Source of the DNA: Caloramator sp. mosi_1
Lineage (GTDB): Bacteria; Bacillota; Clostridia; Clostridiales; Caloramatoraceae
DNA length: 64,000 nucleotides
NCBI RefSeq assembly: GCF_028622835.1
Contig: NZ_CP117677.1
Span: 434,001-498,000, forward strand
Direction of reading: 5' to 3'
Both the position numbers and the translations under genes were made by a program. Shown in pieces: positions 9,168 to 18,805 of the stretch (its first letter is position 1; the number at the start of each line of letters is the position of its first letter). The notes below the pieces were generated by a model that saw only the letters and a list, made by a program, of their open reading frames with translations, was not told the DNA's origin and did no database searches.

Positions 9168-10299
9168 CTATTTAAAAATTTTTATAAATTTCATTATTCT
9201 TTCGGCAGTATCCTCGATTAAAGTAGAAGCATTTTTCATAGATTGTTCTAAAGATATAGGGCCCTTTGTTATTGGAAATATCACATCTATACCATAGTTA
9301 TATAAATCCCGGTAACTCTCTTCTAACAAACCACAGATGGCAAGTACAGGCTTATTATATTTTTAGATAGTTTAGCAATTCCAAGGGAACTTTACCAGAA
9401 AGTGTTTGTCCGTCTATTTTTCCTTCTCCTGTAACTACATAATCTACATTTTTAACAGTTTCATCTAATTTTAAAGTATCAATTAACACTTCAATTCCTT
9501 TTTTAATTTACCATTTAAAAATATTAACGCTCCAGCACCAAGCCCTCCAGCTGCACCTCCTCCTTTTATACTGCTTACATCTATTCCAAATTCTTTATAA
9601 ACAATTTTAGAAAAATTAATAATAGCACTTTCAAGTACACTTAAATCTTCTTTCCTTGCACCTTTTTGCATTGCATAGACATAAGTTGCTCCCTTCTTTC
9701 CATATAGAGTATTTTCCACATCACAAGCTACCGAAAATTCACACTCATCTAATCTTTTATCTTTGCAGGATGGATCTATAGAATATAAACTTAAAAGCTT
9801 TTCACCTCCTAATCCTATATCAAAACCATTTTTATCTAAAAACTTATATCCTAGTGCCATTGCCATACCTACACCTGCATCATTAGTTGCACTTCCACCA
9901 ATTCCAAGGATAAATTTTCTATAACCCAAATCAAGTGCCTGTTTTATAAGTTCTCCTGTCCCATAGGTAGTCGTATATAGAGGATTTCTTTCATTATTTT
10001 TAAGAAGTGGTAATCCTGAAGCCGCAGCCATTTCAATTACAACTGTTTTTTCATCTCCCAAGATGCCAAAATAGGAATCAATCTCCCTCATTAAAGGATC
10101 TTTTACCTTTGTTTTTATTATTTTCCCCTTAGTACAATTAACTAATGCTTCTACAGTACCTTCTCCACCATCTGCTATAGGTATCTTTATTACTTCTATA
10201 TCCTTTTCTAACTCGTCTTAATCCTCTTTCAAAGGAATTTGCAGCATCAATTGACGAAATACTTCCTTTAAAGGAATCTATAGCAAGTAAAAACTTCAT
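9168..10299 (-). CDS. Glycerate kinase (GlxK type)
   Basis: Phosphorylates D-glycerate using ATP, linking glyoxylate/serine carbon to glycolysis. It starts at ATG 10299 with MKFLLAIDSFKGSISS, the classic N-terminus; then IPIADGGEGT, then a long intact core with GIGGSATNDAGVGMAMALG and GGGAAGGLGAG. The C-terminal third includes VVTGEGKIDGQTLSGKVPLG. About 377 residues, the family norm. Frames break near 10218, 9500 and 9362. It lies downstream of, and separate from, the alpha-glucoside operon. Confidence 0.9.
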
Positions 10300-10313
10300 A
10301 ACTTAACCTCCTT

Positions 10314-10349
10314 ATTTAAAATAAAAGGGCAAGGTTTTACCTGCCCTTT
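10314..10349 (-). terminator. Intrinsic terminator of the alpha-glucoside operon
   Basis: Minus-strand hairpin AAAGGGCAGG...CCTTGCCCTTT followed by TATTTT, beginning at the stop codon of the GH4 gene. Confidence 0.85.
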
Positions 10350-11670
10350 ATTTCAATTCTGGCCAATAGCCCTTATTTGCTTCAATCAAAGCATCTAAAA
10401 CTTCCCTTGCCTTCTTTGCGGATACTATAGTTCTGTTTAAAGTTAATGCCTGAAGAGCCTTTTGGTATGAACCTTCAAAATATGCATCAACTGTAAGTTT
10501 TTCATATGCTAACTGATTTTCAATAAGTCCCTTGTAGAAGGTAGGTATTTTGCCTACAGCAAGAGGTCTTGGTCCATTTGATGTCACTACAGCCGCAACT
10601 TCTACCATTGCATCATCTGGTATATTTGATATTATACCGTTGTTTTCAACAATTACTATAAATATCTTATGCTTGTTAAAGGCAATTGATTCTGCAAGTT
10701 CTATAATATATTCACTATGTGCATCATTATGAACCAAGCTTGAACCTTTTGATGTTCCCTTTTCTACAACTTTTCTACACTCTTCAAATACTCTCTTTTC
10801 TCTACCGTCCATTACTTCATTTGCTCTTGTATAATTAGGATTTAAATGTGCAACTTTGTAATCTGGGTAATAATAATATTGTAAATATGTGTTAGGCAAA
10901 TAATCTGGAAAATCAACCAGCATATCTCTAACAATAGCATAAGTATCAAGCCAAGATTTGTCTCTTTGTTCGGCGTCAACTGGTTTAAACCCAGTTTCAA
11001 GTATTATTTCTTTTATTTTAGGTACTAAATCATTACCATTTTTATCATAAAGGTGTGTAAACCAACCAAAGTGGTTAAGCCCAAAATAAACAGGTTCAAA
11101 TTCGTTTGGATTCATATTTAGTAATCTGCCATAGGACCTTAACAGATTAACTGGTTGATCACATATATTGAGTATTCTTTTATCATCTGGAAATATTCTT
11201 CTTAAGGCCTCTGCTACAATTGCTGCTGGATTTGTATAATTTAAAATCCAGGCATCCTTTGAATATTTTCTTATGTCATTTATTGTATTTACCATATCTT
11301 TTATTGAACGCATTCCATAAGCAAATCCACCCGGTCCACAGGTTTCTTGACCTAATACCCCTAATGATAGAGGAATTTTTTCATCCTTCTCCCTCATTTT
11401 TAGGCCACCTGTTCTCATTTGAATAAATACAAAATCAACATCTTTATACGCCTCTTCAACCTTTGTTGTATAGCTGAATTCAAGTCCTTCATATTCTTCA
11501 CTAAAAAGTATTTTTGCAAACTCTCCTATTGGTTTTTGTCTTTCTTCATCAATATCATATAAAACCAATTTTTTTAATGGAAACCTATCCTTCATTTTAC
11601 ATAAACTTTGAAGTAAACCTGGTGTCCAAGTACTGCCACCACCTACAATTGTCAAATTAAATTTTTTCAT
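10348..11670 (-). CDS. GH4 6-phospho-alpha-glucosidase (maltose-6'-phosphate glucosidase type)
   Basis: Intact 440-residue glycoside hydrolase family 4 enzyme that splits phosphorylated disaccharides delivered by the PTS, using NAD and a divalent metal. It shows the Rossmann start LTIVGGGSTWTPGLL, GPGGFAYGMRSI, NYTNPAAIVAEAL, the metal/substrate motif ICDQP and NHFGWF. In GH4, CDMP marks alpha- and CNVP beta-phosphoglucosidases; CDQP is closer to the alpha form. The upstream alpha-glucoside-type EIICB gene (24 nt away) agrees. A phospho-beta-glucosidase is the alternative. Confidence 0.82.
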   Translation of the reverse strand: MKKFNLTIVGGGSTWTPGLLQSLCKMKDRFPLKKLVLYDIDEERQKPIGEFAKILFSEEYEGLEFSYTTKVEEAYKDVDFVFIQMRTGGLKMREKDEKIPLSLGVLGQETCGPGGFAYGMRSIKDMVNTINDIRKYSKDAWILNYTNPAAIVAEALRRIFPDDKRILNICDQPVNLLRSYGRLLNMNPNEFEPVYFGLNHFGWFTHLYDKNGNDLVPKIKEIILETGFKPVDAEQRDKSWLDTYAIVRDMLVDFPDYLPNTYLQYYYYPDYKVAHLNPNYTRANEVMDGREKRVFEECRKVVEKGTSKGSSLVHNDAHSEYIIELAESIAFNKHKIFIVIVENNGIISNIPDDAMVEVAAVVTSNGPRPLAVGKIPTFYKGLIENQLAYEKLTVDAYFEGSYQKALQALTLNRTIVSAKKAREVLDALIEANKGYWPELK

Positions 11671-11693
11671 TGCTATGCCTCCTTATTTGTCGT

Positions 11694-13240
11694 TTACATT
11701 TTCTTTAATGCCTTTGTTACTGAAACTTTTATATTTGATGCTGATGGTCCATAGATAACTTGTACATTATTTTGATTAGGTTTTATAATTCCCTTAGCAC
11801 CTGTCTTTTTTAGTTCTGTTTCATTTATAAGTGCTGAATCCTTTACTGTTACTCTAAGTCTTGTAAAACAATTATTTACTACTTCGATATTTTGTTTTCC
11901 ACCTAATGCATATATAATTTGAATTGCTCTTTCATCTATAGATACCTGTTTTGAGTTGTCCTCTTCTATGTCTAAATCCTCTTCTCTTCCAGGAGTTTGT
12001 AGATTAAATTTTATTATTATAAGCTTAAATATATAGTAATAAGCAAATGCATATAAGATACCTATAAATAAAGTAATATACCACTTTGTATTAGGTTGCA
12101 TCATACCAAATACTATAAGGTCAATTATTCCACCCTGTGTATTCCCTATTGCAACTTTAAAAATATGGTTTAACATAAAGGATAGACCACTTAATACTGA
12201 GTGAATCAAGAATAGTATTGGTGCAACGAATAAGAAGGAAAACTCAAGTGGCTCAGTTATACCTGTAACTAATGAAGCAAGAGCTCCTGTTATCAATATA
12301 CCTTTTACTTTATTTTTGTGTTCTTCCTTTGCTGTATGGTACATAGCTAAAGCTGCTGCTGGAAGACCAAAAACCATTATTGGAATTTTTCCTTGTGCAA
12401 GAAATCTTGTGGCTTCTGTTGAAAAATTTGTACTTCCTGCTGCAAGTTCTGCAAAGTAAATATTTAAAGCTCCTGTAACAGTTTTACCTGCAACTTGTAT
12501 TTCACCCCCAACAGGTGTAAATCTAAACATCGCATTTAATATATGATGAAGACCAAAGGGGATTAAAAGTCTTTCTAATGCTCCAAACAAAAATGTTCCA
12601 AAGTATCCCAGCCTTGCTATACCATATCCTGTTGCCTGTATGCCATTTCCAATAGGAGGCCAAATTACTGGGAATATTAATCCTATTAGCATAAATACAA
12701 AGGTTGTTACTATCGGTACAAATCTTGTTCCTCCAAAGAATCCAATATAATCCGGGAGCTTAATATTATAGTATTTATTATGAAGTGCTCCAACTATCAT
12801 ACCTGTCAATATACCACCAAAAACACCAAGTTCTAAGGTTTGAATACCAAGAACCATTGCTTGTCCAGCTTGTTTCATCTTATCTGGTTCTACTAACATT
12901 TTATTTGTCTTTAATACAAAGTTTATTGCAACATTTAAAATTATGAATCCAACAAAACCTGAAAATCCTGCAATAGCAGGTTCATCATCTGCTAATCCAA
13001 TTGCTAATGCAATGGCAAATAATACCGGTAAGTTTGAGAACAAAGCTCCTGTTATAGCTCGTATGTATTGGATGAAATTTTGAATGCCTGCCCCTGTAAC
13101 AATGGTAACTTTGAAATAATATTAGGATTGGAAAATGCTGCACTTAATCCTAAAAAGATACCTGCTGCTGAAATAAGTGCTATAGGAAGCATAAAGGCTT
13201 TTCCTAATTTTTGAAAGTAATTATTTAACTTTTTAAGCAT
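11694..13240 (-). CDS. PTS alpha-glucoside/maltose-type EIICB component
   Basis: Membrane sugar permease with fused EIIB. The start is ATG 13240 (GAGGAGG upstream), with FMLPIALISAAGIFLGLSAAF in the first helix. The frame breaks near 13060-13075, then a continuous EIIC domain runs through NLPVLFAIALAIGLA, GITEPLEFSFLFVAP and further helices. The EIIB domain (about the last 85 residues) carries the phospho-cysteine in NNCFTRLRVTVKD. No EIIA is encoded here, so a shared EIIA would serve it. It forms an operon with the GH4 gene and is divergent from an RpiR regulator. Confidence 0.87.
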
Positions 13241-13342
13241 ATATAAACCTCCTCTTGTTTATTTACTCACATTATAAATAATTCAATTTAATTTTTAAAT
13301 ATATTTTGACAATATAGAAAATTAGTATGCAAGTTGTACATT

Positions 13343-13357
13343 TTTCATTTGATGAAA
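13343..13357. promoter_or_regulatory. Candidate operator between EIICB and RpiR genes
   Basis: A perfect 6-bp inverted repeat, TTTCAT-TTG-ATGAAA, sits midway in the 205-bp divergent intergenic region. It is a plausible site for the adjacent RpiR-family regulator. This is inference from position and symmetry only. Confidence 0.4.
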
Positions 13358-13445
13358 TTTTTTTCACAACCCATATTCAAATTTATATTTTTGTAGTATA
13401 GTTAACTTTGATATAATATAATAAATCTTTTATAAAGGTGATAAT

Positions 13446-14210
13446 ATGTTAAAGATTAAAGATATTGAAGCTATAAAATATAAACTTAATAAAAACGAAA
13501 ATGAACTTTTGAAATATTTTCTTGATAACTCAGATAATATAAAAAATATGACAATACAAGATGTTGCTAAAAATGCATATACCTCAACTGCAAGCATAGT
13601 GAGATTTTGCAAAAAATTAGGATATAGCGGATTTTCTGAATTCAAAATTGCCTTAATATACTATTTTGAAGATAAAATAAAAGAAAATAATAATTATGTT
13701 AGATTAAATAGCTTTAAACATACAATTTTTGATGATATTGATCAGAGCAAGGAATTAATAAATGATGAAAAAATAAATTCTGTTTTAGACTTGATTTATA
13801 ACTCTGGAAGAATTGATTTTTATGGTGAAGGTTCATCAAGAATGATTTGTATGGAAATGTCAAGAAAATTTCATATAATTGGTAAGCCTTCAAATTATTA
13901 TGATGATACGAGTATGATGTATATTTCTGCGGCATCATTGAAACCAAACGACATTGTGTTTGCAATTTCAATGTCTGGTGAAACAAATCAAATACTAAAA
14001 GCTGTTAATATAGCAAGAATGAGAAAAAGTAAAATTATTTCACTTACAAATATTGGAGTAAATACATTATCTAAGCTTTCTGATATAAATCTTTATGTAT
14101 GTGCAAGCAACTTTACTATAGATGATATAAGCTTTATTTCTCGTATTCCAGCATTAACTTTGATGGAATACATATACTTTGCTTACTTAAACAAATATAA
14201 AACAAAATAA
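13446..14210 (+). CDS. RpiR/MurR-family transcriptional regulator (HTH + SIS)
   Basis: Intact 254-residue regulator. The N-terminal HTH (about residues 20-60) includes MTIQDVAKNAYTSTASIVRFCKKLGYSGFSEFK. The C-terminal SIS sugar-phosphate domain (about 100-240) has IDFYGEGSSR, FAISMSGETNQILKA and KIISLTN. Start ATG 13446 follows AAAGGTGATAAT; a TATAAT-like -10 lies just upstream. It is divergent from the EIICB-GH4 operon, so it most likely senses a phosphorylated alpha-glucoside and controls that operon. Its 3' side opens into the first structured RNA. Confidence 0.88.
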   Translation: MLKIKDIEAIKYKLNKNENELLKYFLDNSDNIKNMTIQDVAKNAYTSTASIVRFCKKLGYSGFSEFKIALIYYFEDKIKENNNYVRLNSFKHTIFDDIDQSKELINDEKINSVLDLIYNSGRIDFYGEGSSRMICMEMSRKFHIIGKPSNYYDDTSMMYISAASLKPNDIVFAISMSGETNQILKAVNIARMRKSKIISLTNIGVNTLSKLSDINLYVCASNFTIDDISFISRIPALTLMEYIYFAYLNKYKTK

Positions 14211-14255
14211 AAAATTTACGAATATTTTTTAAAAAACGGGCATTACTAATAATGT

Positions 14256-14680
14256 AAGGTAAGGGTATATAGCAGTTGAGCTAAGATCTATATATGCTCC
14301 CTGGCAGGGGTGTATATAGGTCGACCAAAGATTATATATAGGTCCATCTACTTGGGCTTATATATAGTCGGAGGGAAGATTCTTTAGGGTTGAGAAAAGC
14401 TATATTATAGTCGTACATTCATAATATGATTATAATATGGTTCCAATCTATTCTAAAGGGTCGAGCTAAGACTATAGAGGGTATTGGGATTTCACTTTTA
14501 GGCCTGAGTGATTTTTGGTTATATACAGCCGAGAGGTTGTATATAGCTGGGTAGATATCCTTTATGGTCGAACGAACCATCAGCTTAGGTGGCGAACTGC
14601 TCTATTGCAGTCGAAAGATTGCAGTTGGGTAATAAACTATCTATGTTGGTGTAAGGTAGACTGCTATGTGCTCTTTCCTT
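14256..14680 (+). ncRNA. Large structured non-coding RNA, copy 1 (family not recognised)
   Basis: About 425 nt without coding capacity. The ends pair in a 21-bp stem: 14256-14276 with 14660-14680, one U-U mismatch. Inside: hairpin 14285-14322; hairpin 14331-14345/14354-14368; stem 14381-14387/14453-14459 enclosing hairpin 14400-14412/14428-14440; stem 14479-14485/14554-14560 enclosing the variable hairpin 14492-14511 (loop UUAGGCCU) and a long hairpin with a GAGA tetraloop near 14519-14547. Then an AUGGU/ACCAU hairpin and a GCAGUC-GAAA-GAUUGC hairpin. G-U pairs fit only plus-strand transcription. A TAATAAT box just upstream could be the -10. A second copy lies at 19407-19830; apart from the variable hairpin only about a dozen bases differ. 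Not obviously OLE, GOLLD, ROOL, HEARO, tmRNA or RNase P. Confidence 0.85.
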
Positions 14681-14714
14681 TTATTTTACAATAACACAAT
14701 AAAAATCATATTAC

Positions 14715-14753
14715 AGCTGTTATGGTTAACTTGCATAACAGCTTTTTATTTTT
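14715..14753 (+). terminator. Intrinsic terminator downstream of RNA copy 1
   Basis: Arms AGCTGTTATG (14715-14724) and CATAACAGCT (14734-14743) are followed by TTTTATTTTT, 34 nt after the closing stem of the RNA. It separates the RNA transcript from nadABC. Confidence 0.88.
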
Positions 14754-14759
14754 ACCTAA

Positions 14760-14788
14760 TTGAAAATAAATACTTTATGATATATTAT
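14760..14788 (+). promoter_or_regulatory. Promoter of nadABC
   Basis: A TTGAAA box (14760-14765) and TATTAT (14783-14788) are spaced by 17 bp, 35 bp upstream of the nadA start codon. Confidence 0.6.
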
Positions 14789-14791
14789 ATA

Positions 14792-14810
14792 TGTAAAGAC
14801 ATCTGTAAAG
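14792..14810 (+). promoter_or_regulatory. Candidate NAD-regulon operator (NiaR-like) at the nadA start site
   Basis: TGTAAAGACATCTGTAAAG is a direct repeat of TGTAAAG with a 12-bp period, placed just after the -10 and over the likely transcription start. The GACATCTGT core resembles NiaR-type niacin-responsive operators known upstream of Firmicute nad genes. Assignment is inference from motif and position. Confidence 0.5.
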
Positions 14811-14823
14811 TGAGGTGTATAGT

Positions 14824-15720
14824 TTGAAGAATAAAATTATAAACTTAAAAAAGAACTAAATGCAATAATTTTAGCTCATAATTATCAAAGGTCTGAGATA
14901 TTAGATATTGCTGATTATGTAGGTGACTCATTCTACTTAAGTAAAATAGGGCAAAGTTGTAAAAACAAAACCATTGTATTTGCTGGTGTGTATTTTATGG
15001 CAGAAAGTGCCAAAATATTGTCTCCAGAAAAAGAAGTTTTGTTACCTGTTTTAGATGCAGCCTGTCCCCTTGCCGATACTGTTGACATAGAAAAACTTAA
15101 AGAATTTAAGAAAAGATATTATGATTACACTTTTGTTTGCTATATAAATACAAATGCAGAAGTAAAATCATTGTGTGATGTTGTTGTTACTTCTTCAAAT
15201 GCAGAAAAAGTAATAAGTAAAATTCAAAATGATAAAATAGTGTTTTTACCAGATAAAAATTTAGGAGAATATATTAAAAGCAAATTTCCAAATAAAAATT
15301 TATAATATGGAATGGATATTGTCCCACACATCAAAAATTAATGCTTTATATATAAAGAAATTAAAAGAAAAAATAGATAATCTAATAGTTTTAGCTCACC
15401 CTGAATGCAATTTAGAAGTAAGACAAATTGCAGATTTTTTAGGAAGCACAAAAGAAATTATAGAATATGCCAATAGTACTAATTATAAAAACTATTTAAT
15501 TGCAACTGAAGATGGAATCATTCATACTTTAAAACAAAATAATCCTAATAAAAACTTTTATATACCAGGTACTCCTGCTACCTGCGTAAATATGAAAAAA
15601 ACTACACTTGAAGATATATATAACTCTTTATTGTATAAAAAGCACAACATAACCGTAGATAAAAATATATCACATTTAGCTATTAAACCTTTATTAAAAA
15701 TGATTGAATTGGCAGGGTGA
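14824..15720 (+). CDS. nadA: Quinolinate synthase
   Basis: Condenses iminoaspartate with DHAP to quinolinate in de novo NAD synthesis, using a 4Fe-4S cluster. The start is TTG 14824 behind GTGAGGTG. It reads LNAIILAHNYQRSEI, VFAGVYFMAESAKIL, LPVLDAACPLADTV with the first cluster Cys, then WNGYCPTH and LIVLAHPECNLEV with the second, and FYIPGTPATCVNMKKTTLED with the third Cys. About 300 residues. Breaks at 14845-14851 (A-run), 15300 and 15333 (A-run). First gene of the nadABC operon. Confidence 0.93.
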
Positions 15721-15724
15721 TTTT

Positions 15725-17006
15725 ATGAAGATACATACAGATGTGTTAATTGTAGGGAGTGGAATTGCTGGGCTTTTTACTGCTTTAAATTTAGATGAAA
15801 AATTAAGCATTACTATTGTTACAAAATCCAATTTAACAGATTCAAATTCATATCTTGCACAGGGCGGAATATCAACAATATATAATGATGATGACATAGA
15901 TGATTTTGTATCAGATACTCTTATTGCAGGAAATTATAAAAACGATATTGAAACTGTATATCTTGTAGCTAAAGAATCTAAAAATGTTATTGATATACTT
16001 ATAAAACTTGGTGTTAAATTCGACTCAGTAAATGGACAACTTTTATATACAAAGGAAGGAGGACATAGCAAATACAGAATTGTTCATCATAAAGATTTTA
16101 CAGGAAAACACGTAATAGATATACTTTTCTCAAAAATACAAAATAGAAAAAATATTAATATAATAAAGAATACTTCTCTTATTGATTTAATAGTAGAAAA
16201 TAATGTATGTTACGGGGAATTTGTTTAAAAAATAACAAAACTATTAATATATATTCCAGACAAACTATTTTAGCAACTGGAGGAATAGGTGGACTATTTA
16301 AGAACTCAACTAACACCAGAATTTTAACCGGAGATGCCCTTTCTATTTCCTTAAGACATAATATAAAACTTAAAGATATAGAATATATACAATTTCATCC
16401 TACAGCTCTTTATACTGAAAAAACTAAAAGAATGTTTTTAATTTCAGAAAGCTTAAGAGGAGAAGGTGCAATTTTAAAAAATATTTACGGTCATAGATTT
16501 GTAAACGAATTATTACCCCGGGACAAGGTTGCAGATAGAATATGGAATGAAATAAAAGAAACAAATTGTAACTTTGTATATTTAGATGTTTCACATCTTG
16601 ACAAAGATTATATTAAAAACAGATTCCCTTTGATATATAACACCTGCCTATATTATGACATTGATATAACAAAAATCCAATACCAGTTCGCCCTGCTCAG
16701 CATTATCATATGGGTGGAATTGATGTGGATAAATTTTCAAAAACATCAATGAATAACCTGTTTGCAGTTGGCGAAGTAAGTTGTACAGGTCTTCACGGAA
16801 ATAATAGACTTGCAAGTAATTCACTTTTGGAAGGTCTTGTTTTTGGAAAACGTTGTGCCGATTATATTAATAAAAATATTTATAATGCAAAACTTAGAAT
16901 TTTTGATGTTCATAAAAATATTGATAAAATTGCTTTTGAAAATAAAATGCTTTTTAAAAATTTATTAAAAAGTTTTAGGAGTGATATAATCAATGAACTT
17001 ATTTGA
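15725..17006 (+). CDS. nadB: L-aspartate oxidase
   Basis: FAD enzyme oxidising L-aspartate to iminoaspartate, the substrate of NadA. The N-terminal dinucleotide motif [17 protein letters not shown] is at about residues 7-23, followed by [28 protein letters not shown] and [16 protein letters not shown]. The flavin-binding [26 protein letters not shown] comes near the C-terminus. About 428 residues, shorter than the E. coli enzyme because the helical C-terminal extension is reduced. It starts 4 nt after nadA. Breaks near 16205-16230 and 16672-16680. Confidence 0.93.
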
Positions 17007-17818
17007 AATTGATGAACTTATAAAAAAATCATTAACTGAAGATGTTAACTATTTTGATTTAACAACAGAAGCAATCATAGACAACAATATGAAATCAACT
17101 GCAAAACTTATAGCAAAACAAGAAGGAATAATTGCAGGAACTTTTGTTTTTAAAAGAGTTTTTGATCTCTTAGGTGATATTGAATGTAATATTCTTTTAC
17201 AAGATGGAACATTTATAAAAAGTGGAGATATAATTTGTACTCTTTATGGAAACACAAAAACATATTAATTGGAGAACGAACTGCGTTAAACTTTATTCAA
17301 AGAATGAGTGGTGTTGCAACTATTACAAGACAATTTGTTAAAGAACTTGAAGGTACTAAGACTAAACTTTTAGATACAAGAAAAACCACCCCAACGTTAA
17401 GAATACTTGAAAAATATTCAACATATATTGGAGGTGCTTTAAACCACAGATTTAATCTGTCTGATGGTATTTTAATAAAAGATAACCATATAAAAGCAGC
17501 TGGTTCTATAAAAAGGGCTGTAGAATTAATTCGAAATAAATATGCAAACACAAAAAAATAGAAGTAGAAACTGAAAACATTGATATGGTTAAAGAATGTT
17601 TAGAATGTAATGTTGATATTATAATGCTTGATAATATGGATATTGAAGAAATAAAAAGGCTGTATCTATTATTAATGGAAAAGCATTAATTGAAGTATCT
17701 GGTAACGTAACTTTAGAAAATATAAGAGAAATAGCTGAGAACAAATATAGATTTTATATCAACAGGTTATATAACTCATTCATATAAATCTTTAGATATA
17801 AGTTTAAAAATAGTGTAA
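16993..17818 (+). CDS. nadC: Nicotinate-nucleotide pyrophosphorylase (carboxylating)
   Basis: Converts quinolinate and PRPP to nicotinate mononucleotide. It starts at ATG 16993, overlapping the nadB end by 14 bp. Motifs: [97 protein letters not shown] and [19 protein letters not shown] at the C-terminus. Breaks near 17257-17261, 17550-17560, 17655 and 17740. Confidence 0.93.
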
Positions 17819-17846
17819 ATCTGCCTAAATAGGGCAGATTTTTTAT
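17818..17846 (+). terminator. Intrinsic terminator of nadABC
   Basis: AATCTGCC (17818-17825) pairs with GGCAGATT (17833-17840), followed by TTTTATT. The hairpin starts at the last base of the nadC stop. Confidence 0.87.
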
Positions 17847-17911
17847 TGACAAAATTAAGTAGTAAGTGTATCTATATTTTGAATATAACACTTTTATATT
17901 GTATCGATACA
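17846..17911 (+). promoter_or_regulatory. Promoter region of pdxST with TGTATC palindrome
   Basis: TTGACA (17846-17851) is followed after 17 bp by TATCTA (17869-17874). A TGTATC half-site (17867-17872) overlaps this -10, and a perfect 12-bp palindrome TGTATCGATACA lies at 17900-17911, 33 bp downstream. The two sites may bind a repressor of pyridoxal phosphate synthesis. No regulator gene is nearby. Confidence 0.5.
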
Positions 17912-17936
17912 TTATATCTTAAAGGGGGATTTTGTT

Positions 17937-18804
17937 ATGGAACGTTATGAATTAAACAAAGATCTTGCAAAAATGCTAAAGGGCGGAGTAATAATGGATG
18001 TAACAAATGCAAAGGAGGCTGAGATTGCCGAAAAAGCAGGTGCCTGTGCTGTTATGGCACTTGAAAGAGTTCCCGCTGACATTAGAAAGCAAGGTGGAGT
18101 TGCCAGAATGTCTGACCCTAAGCTTATAAAAGAAATAAAAACAGCTGTTTCTATACCTGTAATGGCAAAAGTAAGAATAGGACATTTTGTTGAAGCTCAA
18201 ATACTGAAGCATTAGAAATAGATTACATTGATGAAAGTGAAGTTTTAACACCAGCAGATGAAAAATATCACATAAATAAATGGAATTTTAAAGTTCCCTT
18301 TGTATGTGGTGCAAGGAATTTAGGAGAAGCTTTAAGAAGAATTGCTGAAGGTGCTTCTATGATAAGAACAAAAGGAGAAGCTGGAACAGGAAATGTTGTT
18401 GAGGCTGTAAGACACTTAAGACAAATGAAGGAAGATATAAAAATGGTTCAATCAGCAAGCGAAGAGTCCTTAATGACCATAAGTAAAGAACTAAACTCAC
18501 CCTTTGAACTTATCAAATATGTTTGGAAAAATGGTAAACTTCCAGTTGTAAATTTCGCAGCAGGAGGAATAGCAACACCAGCAGATGCAGCTCTTATGAT
18601 GCAACTTGGTGCTGAAGGAGTTTTTGTAGGTTCAGGAATATTTAAATCGCAAAATCCTGAAAAAGAGCTAAGGCAATTGTAATGGCTACTACATATTATA
18701 ACGACCCAAAGATACTTGTTGAAATATCAGAAGATTTAGGGGATGCAATGTATGGGCTTGAAATTAAAAACTTAGAAAGTAATTTTGCTGAAAGAGGTTG
18801 GTAA
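17937..18804 (+). CDS. pdxS: Pyridoxal 5'-phosphate synthase subunit PdxS
   Basis: Synthase subunit of the DXP-independent vitamin B6 pathway. It builds PLP from ribose 5-phosphate, glyceraldehyde 3-phosphate and ammonia from PdxT. It starts at ATG 17937 (AAAGGGGG upstream). Conserved blocks: [50 protein letters not shown], the lysine-bearing region [49 protein letters not shown], then GLEI near the C-terminus. About 290 residues. Breaks near 18206 and 18668. Confidence 0.95.
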
Positions 18805-18805
18805 A

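Noticed and set aside
15300-15340. Programmed frameshifting in nadA
   Set aside because: The break is one of dozens of equivalent homopolymer gaps in unrelated genes, with no slippery heptamer plus pseudoknot; sequence error is simpler.
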